64,000 nucleotides of DNA, taken from Ectobius pallidus (Eukaryota; Arthropoda; Insecta; Blattodea; Ectobiidae). Below, in pieces: positions 53,936-64,000 of the stretch. The DNA lies in the NCBI GenBank assembly GCA_964059195.1, contig CAXKWD010000005.1:97911882-97975881 (forward strand), written 5' to 3'. The position numbers and the translations under genes were made by a program. The notes beneath the pieces were generated by a model. The model was not told the DNA's origin, made no database searches, and worked only from the letters and a program-made list of their open reading frames with translations. Each line of letters starts with the position of its first letter. Within the stretch, counting starts at the first letter, position 1.

Positions 53936-55910
53936 TTAGTATTACTTTCTCAGGCTATATCTGTTTACTTCAGGCTTCACCCGACAGACACCATTTGATC
54001 GCTTGAAAACTGACAGGTTTGATTTTACAGATCAGTTGATCCCTCATGCTCGTTGATCGCTGACGGTCAATAGTGTGTGACTGATACCACTGCTCTCTAT
54101 TGGTTTGTTACATCGATCGGTTGATTGTTGTTGCTCTATCAGTTTAGTGTGACAGCCACAGCCCCCTTAGAAATTAGCAGTTTGTATTATTTAAATACCA
54201 CTATGAACTTTGCCAGTAAATTCAGTTCGTCAAGGTTTTGTTACATTTGTAGAATGGCATCAAAAGCCATTTGGGAAACCTGAAGGGTAAAGAATGTTGT
54301 AGTGTGATATTATCATATTGCAGATATAAATTTTCCATTATGGTTATCATATATTTATCAAATAGAAATTTACTCTTGTGTTGTCATGCATTTTGGAATA
54401 AATCTTTCCACTGCAGCTATCCAGAACATAAAGGAAAGTTACAGATCTTCATACTTGTTGCTTTCAGCAATCTTTGCTTGTTTCTTATGTACTCGAGAAA
54501 TCATGCCACACTAGTGAGATATTAATATAGGCACTATAAGCAACCGTGTATCATTGTAGTAAGAAGTAGAGACCACATTTGGCTTAATTACATCAGTGGA
54601 AAGATTAGCCTACACTCGGCCAGTGTGAAAGAAATATTCCTAGTTATATCATTATTGAGCTATGCGTAATGCCAGAGTAGAAGGTAAGGTGAATTAGAGT
54701 ATTAACATTTTTAGATTCTTTAATTGAATGGATCAGTAGGGAAGGAACTATGTCAGTATTTCATAGTTTTCAGCTGAAAGAAAAAACCATTATAACCATA
54801 TTACACTGAATAGCTTCATTTTTTATTTGCTCTGTGCTTGATTCTGAATATTGCACACTAATAAACATGAAGTTTTTAAAGACAAACTAGAGAGAGAAAT
54901 TTTTGGCAGACTATTGTAGTGCCTTTCTCTAGCCACTGGCTAATTCAATACTCTCCAGGCAATCTATACTTAGGAAATAATTTTTTGTTATAAAAATTAT
55001 TTTTGTGTATCAGAGAAGTATGATATTATCGCATCCGTCTTTTTGGATTCTACAATATCTTTATCTTTCCCAAGACAATTTCAATTAGGAACGATCCTTT
55101 TTCTGCTTAATTTTGATTATATTTTTCTTCCTCTCGCACAACACACTGTCTAAATACTAAGGAAAACAGAATAACAATGCTCTCATCTCGCGATACTAAT
55201 CTGTTTCTGCGATGTTGCCAAGTGCTCATGTATGAACTAGGATCAAAATTGAACTTCGATTAGTTGATCTTAGATCAGTGTTATACAATATGTCTCGAGC
55301 CTGAACTCGGATCATTTTCTGAACTTACATCATAATTGATCTCCAGTCAGTGATGTTTATACAATCGGCCCTAAATTAAATTGTTCCATTGTAATTTACA
55401 TGAAATAATTTAAGTTAAAACAAATTGTAGGTGTTCAATTTACTTGTTCAGAAACTAATGATTAGCAGCATACAAGAGGTGCTTCTTTTGTTAAATATTG
55501 CAGGGGAAAAAAAGAGGAATTTTTCCCATAAATTTTTACTGGTACAATAACAGAAACTTTTTATTGATGCAAATATGTTTTACCAACTACAACGCTGTTA
55601 GTTCATACAATTATTGTTCAAACCGTGCTGTGTTTAAGCAAAGATAAATATGTTAGGATGAGATTTCTCCCCTTAGGATGTGCCACACACAATTCCTTTC
55701 AGTAACTATGCAATTAACACTAATCAATAAATCACATTGGGGGAAAATGGAAAACTTAGTTCTTTACTCCATGGACAGATTCATTTAAAACATATTGCCC
55801 ATTCAGCCATTTGCCTGAGTGTTATGAGCTCCTAAGTTCCCGGTGCTGAAACTACGAATACTATGTATATGATTTTTGCTGCATCAAGAGCTTGATACAT
55901 ATTATGACTA
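53936..55910. other. Unassigned intron-3 stretch
   Basis: No recognisable coding domain; the 84-codon frame at 54271-54525 lacks any motif. GATC-rich direct and inverted words (GATCAGTTGATC, CGATCGGTTGATTG) cluster at 54030-54130. Confidence 0.45.
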
Positions 55911-55918
55911 GGGACCGG

Positions 55919-56150
55919 ATTTTTAGGTTTTTAAAAACAGTTTTAACTTTTCCATTAGGTGAAATAGTTTTTTTTTTTTAGTTTTTGGGTAGAATAATTG
56001 GTTTAATGAATTTGAATGTGCTACATAGGATTCAATACATAACACTTGTAAAGTTTAACTCAACAAAATTGACTGAAATTTGTGTAAACTTGCTATAGGA
56101 CAGTATTACACAATTTCAATATTTTCTTAAATTGCTAATCAAAATGAAGT
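55919..56150 (-). mobile_element. Partial copy of the TAGGGACCGGAT hAT-like element
   Basis: Starts TAGGGACCGGATTTTTAGG and aligns, inverted, with the right end of the element at 14032-14945 (shared GTAGAATAATT, TGAATTTGAATGTGCTACAT, AACACTTGTAAAGTTTAAC). The opposite end is not found, so it is truncated. It lies about 320 bp upstream of Sirt1 exon 4. Confidence 0.75.
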
Positions 56151-56470
56151 AGGACGATGTTAATTATGTTCAAAATATACTGTGATACGAATAACTTTGA
56201 ATATGTCATTCATACAGAACTCTCAATCAATAATAATGACTCCAACAACAATGGTCATAATATGTCCAACTCCAACAACAATGGTCATAATATGTCGATA
56301 CTTTTTATTACTAACAAAACCAAAGATGATTTACTTGTACTACAGCAGAACAACATAAAAGCACACAAACTTGCTTGCATCGGATCGAAATTGCTTTTAT
56401 CTGTTTTGTGATTCGTATAAATTTTGTAGTATTTTATTATCGTCACCATTTTCTTTGTCTTTCCTTACAG

Positions 56471-56715
56471 GCCCTATAAGCTGGGTTCAACGACAGATGT
56501 TAATAGGCGTAAATCCTCGGAGCCTTTTAAATCAACTGGTAACAGATGGAACTCAGATTCCTCCACAGATGGATGATTTAACTCTGTGGAAGATTATTGT
56601 GAACATGATGAGTGAACCTCCACGCCGTCAGAAACTTCGTCATATCAACACGCTAGTAGATGTTGTGCGGCTTTTGAAAGGGGCAAAGAAGATCATTGTC
56701 CTGACTGGAGCAGGG
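56471..56715 (+). CDS. Sirt1: Sirt1 exon 4 (start of catalytic domain, NAD-binding GAG)
   Basis: The acceptor is TTCCTTACAG and the donor is GTAAGT. The exon codes residues 135-216. It begins GPISWVQRQMLIGVNPRSLL, a block strongly conserved in animal SIRT1 just ahead of the core. It continues through a helical stretch (LTLWKIIVNMMSEPPRRQKL) and ends KKIIVLTGAG, the first half of the NAD-binding GAG motif. The exon break falls exactly after GAG at phase 0. It is intact, with no stops. Confidence 0.95.
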
Positions 56716-57625
56716 GTAAGTACAGTTTGTGTAATTTGTGCCAGTCGAAATGACCACTCCTAGTCCTTTAGGGTAAATAATATTAATATTTCTCATTTTA
56801 TGTGGATGATAAAATGTCAGCTATTTCAGGGATTGTTTATCATAGGGAATCCCACGAGAGTTGAATTTATTAAGACTATTCCATGAATAAAATTGTAACG
56901 GATTATACAAATAATAATTAGTCGTTACTTTTGTGCTTTGTTGTATAAAAGCAAAACTAACAGCTGTGAGATCACTGCCTACTATGAATCAACCATCCAT
57001 GAATCGATTTGAGTTACCATGTTGTAACCAGGGCTACCAATGGTGCACATAAGAAATGTTAACTTCATTCAAGTAAGCTAACAGAAGAACAGAATAAAAG
57101 CACACGAACTGGCTTGCACCAAATTGAAATTGCGTTTTTAATCAATGTACATTTCTATTATTCCAATTTCCATTTAAGTTATGTTGTATAAAACAATCTG
57201 TTTTCATGCTGTTTAATGACAACATGTGACGTATTAATCACTGCACACTGATGCTTTTGTATCCAGTAATGAGCAGACGATTTTACCCGATAAACTGCCA
57301 TCCTCACGATTCCTACAAGAATATTGTTAAGATAAACGGCCGTGATTGGTCTACCGAGGAATTGCTAAATGTTATTGGTCAATATCAAACACAGGGCATA
57401 TGAGTGGAATAGTCACTAAAATTCATTAAAAGTCACTAAATATAGGTGAGATAAAATAAAACCCATTCATTTTCTTATGTACTTTACAGTTTGTGCACCT
57501 GACTAGTACCGTCCTTCCAGTGTTAACCAACTATTTGGACAATTTTTAGTATATGTATATCTTAAATCCATTTGATAAAATCCTTATCTGTAAGTCAAGA
57601 TTTCCTTTTAAATAAAAAAAATTGA
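56716..57625. other. Start of Sirt1 intron 4, unassigned
   Basis: A short piece at about 57076-57140 (ATAAAAGCACACGAACTGGC) resembles 56341-56400 just before exon 4, a small dispersed duplication. Nothing else recognised. Confidence 0.4.
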
Positions 57626-57629
57626 TTTT

Positions 57630-57912
57630 AAATTCACAAAAATGTTTCAGACACAATTTTGCATTTTTTTTAAATGTAAAAAGACAATATTTTTAGCTAG
57701 ATACAAGGATTTTCTCTCTATACTAATGATCAGTGGTGATAATAACAATTTGCAAATCCATCAAATTTGCTTTAAAAAAATCACAAAAAATGTTGCAAAC
57801 ACAATTTTGCATTTTTTTGTAGGTTAAATTTAAAATGACAATATTTTGATCCAGAAACAAGGATTTTCGCTTTATAATAATGATCAGTGGTAATAATAAC
57901 AGTTTGCAAGTC
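57630..57912 (+). repeat. Tandem direct duplication (~150 bp)
   Basis: ACACAATTTTGCATTTTTTT ... ACAAGGATTTTC ... TAATGATCAGTGGT ... ATAATAACA-TTTGCAA appears at about 57650-57755 and again at about 57800-57912. Confidence 0.8.
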
Positions 57913-58522
57913 CACCATTCATGGAACCTAAGTCTGAAGTGGGTTTTGCTTTAATTTGATTGGGTTATATTTATTTTCTCTTTTATTGATATTAATTTTT
58001 ATTATACCTATTTTATCTTGTCCTATCTTATTTCTCTTTGGTTTTGCTTTCTGCATAAAGTAACTGAAAAACTATCTTTCTTATTAATGAAACTCACTGT
58101 AATAATTCAAACACAACCCTCAAGTTTGAATCCACCATAAAACCATACAATCATCAATCTTTGATTGAAATAAACCATAAGATATGCGATTTAATATACC
58201 ATAATTAACATCAACCTTAGTAACTGTTAATAATCAAGAAACCAAAGCAGAAAAGCAGAAGTTTGAAATGTTAATAGAATCACTTAATAAAGATAATTGA
58301 AAATAGTTGGTTCCCTACCCAGAAGTCCGTAGAATCAACTCGAGGAGAGGAATCACAAAGTCTAAATTCAAGTGGATGAATATAATACATTATTTTAGCA
58401 ATAACAACAGCTATACAAGATGCTAATTACATCCAAAATATAAATCTCTTTCAATATTCCTTTGAATCCAGTAAAAGTATGACTAGGGTAAGTGTTTAAG
58501 CTTGATACATTGTATCTCTAGG

Positions 58523-58861
58523 TCGTTTTTCCCCGGCAGCGCTTTCTAATTGTGGAATGCACTCTAAAGCCTAATTTTTAGCTGTTTCTTTACAATTATT
58601 ATTAGTTTAGTTTATGAATGATTCATAATGAATATAGACCTAAATGGACAAACATTGTTTGATTTGACGGAACTCACTATACAGGGGTTTTCTGGGCCAG
58701 GGAACTCGAATCTAAGATCGTTTTTATCAGGCGACGCTTTCTAATCATGGTATATACTCCACATGATTTAGATGTAAATAAATATAATGATTTAACTATT
58801 ATGCTCTTAATTTTTAATTTTTGAAGTAATTATCATGGGCGAAACTGCGGGTACCTGCTAG
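58523..58861 (+). mobile_element. Helitron-type fragment with intact 3' terminus
   Basis: Contains CTCTAAAGCC, GGGTTTTCTGGGCCAGGGAA, AGGCGACGCTTTCTAATC and the terminus TTATCATGGGCGAAACTGCG then GGTACCTGCTAG|T. Same family as 7914-10227. Much of the 5' part is missing or rearranged. Confidence 0.75.
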
Positions 58862-59398
58862 TTGTTAATATCATAGGCCTACTAATTTAACATATTGAAT
58901 TAAATTTGAATGTGGTAAGGGTTTTCATTTAATAGAATCTGAACTCTCACTCAAGTCCAATTTACTTTTTGAGTGGACTGACTTGAGACCTTAATTTGAG
59001 TCTCTCTTTTCATGAAGGTTTCACTACAGTAATCATATTAAGGTAGATTTGAATTCTCCATGAAAACATAGTAAGTAGTAGGTTAAATTTACCACAATTA
59101 ACATTGATTTATCTTATCCATTTTGACCTAGTACCGATATCTTGAGGAGGAAGGTGTTTTCAGTTTGTTTGTTGTGCAAACAAGAAAGGTACCATTTTGT
59201 TTTTAAAATTTATGCCAGCCCTCTCTTTAAAGTAGTTGCACTTTAAATTCATTGAGATTTGATAATCTCATAATGTGCAATTATGCTTTTTCCTTTTAAC
59301 TTGTATTGTAAGTTCATTCATAATATCTCATTAGTTAATTCTCTCTTGCCTTGAGTTTTTCTCACATGATTTATGAAGTTTTGTTTTGTTTCTGCTTA
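58862..59398. other. Rest of intron 4, unassigned
   Basis: Nothing recognised except TAGGCCTA at 58874-58881, 12 bp after the Helitron end. Confidence 0.45.
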
Positions 59399-59401
59399 CA
59401 G

Positions 59402-59595
59402 GTGTCTGTGTCATGTGGCATTCCTGATTTCCGAAGCCGTGATGGTATCTACTCAAGACTTGCAATAGATTTTCCTGACCTCCCTGATCCACAAGCTATG
59501 TTTGACATACAATACTTCAGTCAAGATCCAAGGCCTTTCTTCAAATTTGCACGCGAAATCTACCCAGGACAGTTTAAACCCTCCCCTTGTCATAG
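59402..59595 (+). CDS. Sirt1: Sirt1 exon 5 (Rossmann-fold NAD pocket)
   Basis: The acceptor is CTGCTTACAG and the donor is GTAAGA. The exon codes residues 217-280. It starts VSVSCGIPDFRSRDGIYSRL, completing the sirtuin GAGxSxxxGIPDFRS signature that binds the adenine-ribose of NAD+ and carries the cofactor-binding loop. It continues DLPDPQAMFDIQYFSQDPRP and FFKFAREIYPGQFKPSPCHR, closely resembling animal SIRT1. The in-frame join to exon 4 is phase 0 and the exit is phase 2. This exon alone is enough to name the gene as SIRT1-class (class I sirtuin). Confidence 0.97.
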
Positions 59596-59839
59596 GTAAG
59601 AAGAAGGTTTAATATAATGATACTTTAACTCATATGCATTGCATATTTCCATAACTAAAACCATAAGGTTCACACGTTTTATTACGTAACTTAATTGACA
59701 GTTGTTAACTAAGTTAATCCTAAAATTTTATAGGTAGTTTTTATAGTAGGGTTATTAAATATACATTAATGCTTTAGATGAAGATTTAATACACATAACC
59801 TCACTTAAATCACGAACTAATCTGAACATGTTTCGAGCT

Positions 59840-60290
59840 TGCATCATGACTCATCATTAGCTCCATCTGACTGTTGGACAACAGCAACATCCCCGGGTGT
59901 GTGTGTCATCTATGGGTATTTCAAAATTCATAAGCTGGTCCCTGTTTCTGTGGATGTAACTTTCCTCCCAAACTTTGAGTTACTTGTATCCCTGGGCACA
60001 CTTCTTCAGTTCCAACTCCAGCCTTATTTTGTGATCCTTTTCCCAAACATATGCAGCTACGCTGAATTTTCGGTTTGTCTGATATGTTCCATATCTTCTA
60101 CTGTTTGACAAAATTTAATGTCTCACATGTGTTCTTTTAACCTTATATCCAATTTTATTTTTGCTTTACCTATGTATGTTTTATTGCATTCTGAACAATG
60201 TATCTGGTATATTCCTGCCTTTTTCTCGTTTGGTATTTTATCCGTATAGTTTGTTTTAATTAAATTTTTTGTGCAATATTTGTTACGTAA
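59840..60290 (-). pseudogene. GIY-YIG endonuclease of a Penelope-like element
   Basis: The - strand reads PNEKKAGIYQIHCSECNKTY then IGKAKIKLDIRLKEHM, with GIY at 60207-60215 and YIG at 60168-60176. The CxxC between the two motifs and the RLKEH block (conserved Arg and Glu) are as in Penelope-like element endonucleases. It continues EDMEHIRQTENSA and, after shifts, WEESYIHRNRDQLMNFEIP. Several stops. The RT that normally precedes it is absent. Instead a CR1-type esterase fragment lies upstream. Confidence 0.75.
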
Positions 60291-60294
60291 CTGA

Positions 60295-60615
60295 CTTGAA
60301 TATTGTGTCTATTCACAATTTACTGTTTACTATTTCTTGTGAGGCTGGAAATATCTTTTTAATGGACCACACCAGATTATAAACATCCCCCATCACTTCA
60401 TCTGCACTGCTATAATGTTTGATGTCATTAGTGCCAATGTGGATCACTGTAACTTTATTTTCTTCGCTTGAATTTTCTTCCTCTATCTCCCCCCCCCAAA
60501 ACTAATCAATATTTATACCACAGAACACTTTCATTGAGTTTGCATTTCGAACTTTAATGCGTTTAATTATAGAATCACCAAATACTACTACATTATTTGC
60601 TTTCTTTCAAATATA
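60295..60615 (-). pseudogene. CR1-type ORF1 esterase fragment
   Basis: The - strand reads KANNVVVFGDSIIKRIK (block I; GDS at 60571-60579) and, after a frameshift in a C-run, ENKVTVIHIGTNDIKHYSSA (block III; GTND at 60424-60435) then DEVMGDVYNLVWSIKKIFPA. The EIMGDV-type sequence parallels ORF1 at 23375-23848, so this is a related CR1-like element. The run of C at 60490-60498 marks the frame break. Confidence 0.72.
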
Positions 60616-60967
60616 AACCTCAAAATAATGCCACAAGTATTTAGTACCTCTGGCAGAAGATTAGGTAGGGGCAAGGATAGAGCACCTATGATTTCTCCTT
60701 CAAAAGGAGGTAAATGTCCCTGTGTTTAGTAATAATTATGATTGCTCTTCAGTGAAACAACCTTACTAGTTGTGAAAATAAACTGCACCTTTGGATCGGA
60801 TGAAATCATAATTGATTCAATATGTACACTTTCCTGAAGATTGCCAGCCTGTCGTTACTGAAATCTTTGGTGGTAATTATTTTAGACAAGTGAGAAAAAA
60901 GTGTATAGAGAACTCTTCACTTTCCAGTTTTGGCTTTATATTAATATCTTTGCGTTTGCTTTTCTAG

Positions 60968-61074
60968 GTTCATAAAAATACTGGAGAAACACAAAAAACT
61001 GCTAAGAAACTACTCACAAAACATTGACACCTTAGAACAGGTTGCTGGAATTCAGAATGTAATTGAATGTCATG
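60968..61074 (+). CDS. Sirt1: Sirt1 exon 6 (QNID motif and catalytic His)
   Basis: The acceptor is CTTTTCTAG and the donor is GTGAGT. The exon codes residues 281-316. It contains [15 protein letters not shown], where Gln298-Asn299-Ile300-Asp301 form the QNID motif lining the nicotinamide pocket. It ends VIECH, where His316 is the expected general base. A split Gly codon continues into exon 7. The exon is intact. A Penelope/CR1 relic lies in the intron just upstream on the opposite strand. Confidence 0.96.
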
Positions 61075-61875
61075 GTGAGTCAAGTTTTATAATGCTAATG
61101 TTTCACTGAAAGATGCATTTGCTTTCAAATGCTTGATTTGCTTAGAAAGGAAATTGCAAATCAGTGTAATATAGATTATTTCCTAAACCTGAACAAATGT
61201 CTGGATTCATTAGCTATTGAAACATATTTAAAACAGCTGATCTGCTATTAAAAGTTCCTCACAAAAAGACAAGAGATATTGGATTATATTTTTTAACAAG
61301 TGAAGGAAAGTATTTTAGTGAGCATGTGCTCCTTATAGAATTAGGCAAATTACAAATGTGCTGGCCCGTTTCAAGGATGTATAAAACCTCTTTGGAAATA
61401 CACCGAGTCAATCTATTGGCCCCAAGGTTTTAGGAGAATATACGATTTCCTCCATATATTAGAAAAAATCATTGTTTTTGCATCTAGCAGATTAAAATTT
61501 CTGTAAATTAAGATATTACATATGGATGTAATTGTAAAGAAGCTTTTTTTTTATTTTCATTTTTTTTTTTCATTCATTCATTCAGTCTGTTGTATTCTGT
61601 GAAAACTAAAGTTTTATTTGAGGTATAATGCAAAATAGAGAATTTAATACTGAAAACTGATATATCTGTTCGTGACCAATTCCACATAGATATTATGTTA
61701 ACATATAACTTACATATATGTGCTTTTCAAAGACTCGTATATTTAAGAAAAAAAAAACCCTGTTTTAAAATTTGTTGTCAGTTTTCTCAATTGGCTGACC
61801 ATAATTAAGTCACGTATGTGTATTAAGGGCTAAAACATAATTTAAATTTCACATTGAATTTAGTTAACAGTAGAG
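61075..61875. other. Start of Sirt1 intron 6, unassigned
   Basis: Nothing recognised beyond T- and A-runs. Confidence 0.45.
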
Positions 61876-61879
61876 TATT

Positions 61880-62390
61880 TATTTATATAAGCGGCTTTGT
61901 CCTGACTTGACTGACTGACTGACAGAGAATCAACATAGAGCTTAAACTATAATAGGTAGAGACTTGGAATTTTGACAGTACCTTCATTTCATAATGTAAG
62001 AATGTAATGTGAGAAAGGATTTTGCAGAGTTTTGATTTTTAATGCCAAAAATCAAATGTTTTCGAAGAGACAAAATACCTTCCATAAGAAACACACTAGC
62101 AATTCTATTATTGTGGAAAACTTTAGTAAGACATTATTCAATTGTGAAATTAATTGCTTGGCTGCTATCATGATTCATTTATTTACGATTCGCAGAGGAG
62201 TTTATACAGAAGGAGATCATGATTCCATGTCTAAATGGGAAAACATTGAATGATTTGGATGAAACTCTCTGTGCGCATTTGTTGGGCTAGGGAACTCAAA
62301 TCTGAGGACTTTTTTTTTCTCCGGGCGGCACACTATTTGTGAAGTTCACCTCGAAGCCTGGTTTTTAGTTTTTTAAGTTTTTAATAATTA
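61880..62390 (+). mobile_element. Degenerate Helitron-type relic
   Basis: TTTATATAAGCGGCTTTGTC followed by (TGAC)n, then GATTTGGATGAAACTCTCTG, GGGCTAGGGAACTCAAATCT, GAGGACTTTTTT and CACCTCGAAGCC. These are in the same order as in the Helitron family at 7914-10227. No 3' hairpin or CTAG found. Confidence 0.5.
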
Positions 62391-62394
62391 TAAT

Positions 62395-63360
62395 TAAATT
62401 GTTTATGCATGATTTGGGTAAGGATCATGAATCTATGTTTCATTTGAATTGTTTCATTTCGAATTTATATGCCCATATGGCAGCATAAGATTCGTTTTGT
62501 TCATTAGTTTATATTTTTAACATTAGACAATTAAATTAAGAATAAAATTATGTAATCCCTTTGGTACAGTGATATAAATTATGTTTCCTCATAGCTAAGG
62601 AATTATGAGATCACTTTGTCTGTAATCTTGGAAATGTCCATTCTGAAGACAAAATGGGGAGAATGCATTCAAAAGAATGAAAATGTCTTAAAAAATAACC
62701 ATTAGAGAATAAAATGCTGAAAACTTTTAAAAAATGCAAAATAAAACTAGACTATTTTTGTTCATTTTGAGGTGAACTGAATGTATGCTACATCCGGCAT
62801 TGTCTTTGATGTCTCATAAAAAAGATGACATTTCATCAACTTCCAAGCCCTAGTAATCAGTAATTTTATTTGTCTACAGTAGTAATTTTTTCTTGGATTA
62901 CTGCAGCTGAAGGTTTATGTGAATGTTCAGTTGCCCTATATTTTAAATTGACCACAGCCTGGTTTGGCTTACACTTCACCCATGCATTGAGCATGAATAT
63001 ATCTCAGTTTTTATAGTTACCTTTAGTACATTTTTTGGTTACAAATCTCTTGTTCTCCACTACATTTTGCTGCAGTCTTTGCTGAATGAATGGAAATAGC
63101 AACTCATAATTTTGCATCAGAATCCTATTCCTCTTGTAGGAATAGTGTGTGCCATGTGGTTTTAAAATGCTAGATGAAGTAGAATATCTGACATATAATG
63201 ATTGTGGACATAATACCAAAGGACAGAAGTTAATGGACATTATATTAATATCTGCTGACGTAAGGTAGTGGACAAAACAACCTGGAAGTTCATAATGCAT
63301 ACTTTACTTTACCATTTACAGTGTTATATTAATAATAAATAAATAAAATTCATTCTACTG
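62395..63360. other. Rest of intron 6, unassigned
   Basis: A 98-codon - strand frame at 63004-63300 has no recognisable motif. Nothing else seen. Confidence 0.45.
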
Positions 63361-63368
63361 TATTTCAG

Positions 63369-63530
63369 GATCCTTTGCAACAGCCTCTTGCACACGATGT
63401 AAATATAAAGTCACAGCTGATGAAATTCGAGAAGACATCTTCGCTCAAAGAATACCATTGTGTCCACGATGTCCACAGCTTTCATTGCCATCTCCCAATG
63501 ATGCTGAAAATAGATATGACGGTTATAAAG
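63369..63530 (+). CDS. Sirt1: Sirt1 exon 7 (zinc-binding module), last exon in window
   Basis: The acceptor is TGTATTTCAG and the donor is GTGAGT. The exon codes residues 317-370. It begins GSFATASCTRCKYKVTADEI and reaches PLCPRCPQL. Cys324, Cys327, Cys348 and Cys351 form the structural zinc tetrad (CxxC-x20-CxxC) of sirtuins. The exon ends DGYK with one base of a split codon, so the FFGE-containing part of the Rossmann fold and the C terminus lie beyond the right edge. The gene is therefore partial only because of the window boundary. Confidence 0.96.
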
Positions 63531-64000
63531 GTGAGTGTGAATTGTCATATCACATTTCTTTTGAATCTTAGTGTAAACATTTCTCTATAGAGAAGTGAAG
63601 ATCATGTTATTTTAACTGAGACCACAGGGCATGGTTGTTACATCACTAGATAATTTAATTAGTACTTTTATTAGCATAGTGACAATATGAACTAATCAAT
63701 AAATTATTACATAGTACATCATAAATGTGCACCACTTATAACCTTCACTTTATTTAATTATTAAGGAGGGTAGGGATAAATAACTAGACACAGAGACATA
63801 GGCAAGAAGGATTTAACATTTTCACTTGAAATTCTTAGTATGGACTAAGTAGCTATTTCTGGTGCTTTAGTATTGAGCTAATGTTTTTAGTTTTCATGAA
63901 CATATCTACCTTTACAAGGGAGCCGTACAGGATGTCATATCGAAACCTACCATCAAATTTGGCACATCGGTAGGTCTTCACTGCAGATAGACAAATTCCA
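63531..64000. other. Sirt1 intron 7 (incomplete)
   Basis: Begins at the GTGAGT donor and runs to the window edge. No further exon with SIRT1 similarity was seen. Confidence 0.6.

Larger units (their letters stand above)
4029..58881. repeat. Dispersed palindromic octamer TAGGCCTA (19 sites) and TACCGGTA (5 sites)
   Basis: TAGGCCTA starts at 4029, 6707, 16056, 17879, 22122, 25737, 25743, 27270, 34823, 36513, 40090, 40159, 40178, 42677, 43058, 43651, 45476, 48933 and 58874. TACCGGTA starts at 18038, 27320, 28064, 40216 and 46990. They occur in unique sequence, MITEs, a LINE ORF and a transposase ORF alike, so they are not part of one repeat family. Confidence 0.85.

Noticed and set aside
54030..54130. 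GATC-rich cluster as a possible origin or regulatory array
   Set aside because: Words are irregular in spacing and orientation; nothing supports a specific function.

Overview
This window is AT-rich animal nuclear DNA that is dominated by transposable elements. The one recognisable host gene is the 5' and central part of Sirt1 (SIR2-type NAD-dependent protein deacetylase) on the + strand. Seven coding exons between 33881 and 63530 splice in phase with canonical GT/AG sites and give 370 codons, and the gene runs off the right edge. The large introns and the mixture of mobile elements fit an arthropod with a big genome. The mixture includes CR1-like, RTE-like, R2-like and RNase-H LINEs, a Penelope-like fragment, mariner, hAT-like and piggyBac-like elements, Helitrons and tRNA-derived SINEs. 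My best guess is a polyneopteran insect such as a cockroach, termite or relative. That is an inference; no species-diagnostic gene is present.

Region 1-33700 is intergenic and is a nested graveyard of mobile elements. It holds copies of a 0.7-1.35 kb repeat family that starts TTATTAAGTGCCAG, several hAT-like MITEs with intact target duplications, and a Helitron (7914-9475) carrying an intact solo LTR (8333-9242, - strand) beside a second Helitron (9476-10227). It also holds an 838 bp fold-back element (16915-17752), an RTE-like LINE (19790-21560, -), an inverted mariner pair (21767-22377), and a well-preserved CR1-like LINE (about 23360-27270) with an uninterrupted 937-codon endonuclease/reverse-transcriptase ORF. 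A degenerate R2-like LINE (about 30400-32620, -) appears to have landed inside an RNase-H-bearing LINE.

Region 33700-64000 is the Sirt1 locus. Intron 2 (34636-47943) contains a complete 3.77 kb DNA transposon (35489-39256). It has inverted repeats of about 530-540 bp, a TTAT target duplication and an uninterrupted ORF of 788-824 codons whose superfamily I cannot assign. The same intron also holds mariner, LINE, piggyBac-like and hAT-like relics. Intron 3 holds LINE, SINE, mariner and MITE relics, and introns 4-6 hold Helitron, Penelope-like and CR1 fragments.

Three observations deserve most attention. First, the palindromic octamer TAGGCCTA occurs 19 times and TACCGGTA 5 times. Where paralogous repeat copies can be compared, these look like clean 6 bp insertions at a TA dinucleotide. 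Second, there is the intact long-TIR transposon of unassigned superfamily in Sirt1 intron 2. Third, a tRNA-like module inside the TTATTAAGTGCCAG family is flanked by direct repeats and is missing at the corresponding point of one copy. No RNA gene, CRISPR array or prokaryotic feature was found.
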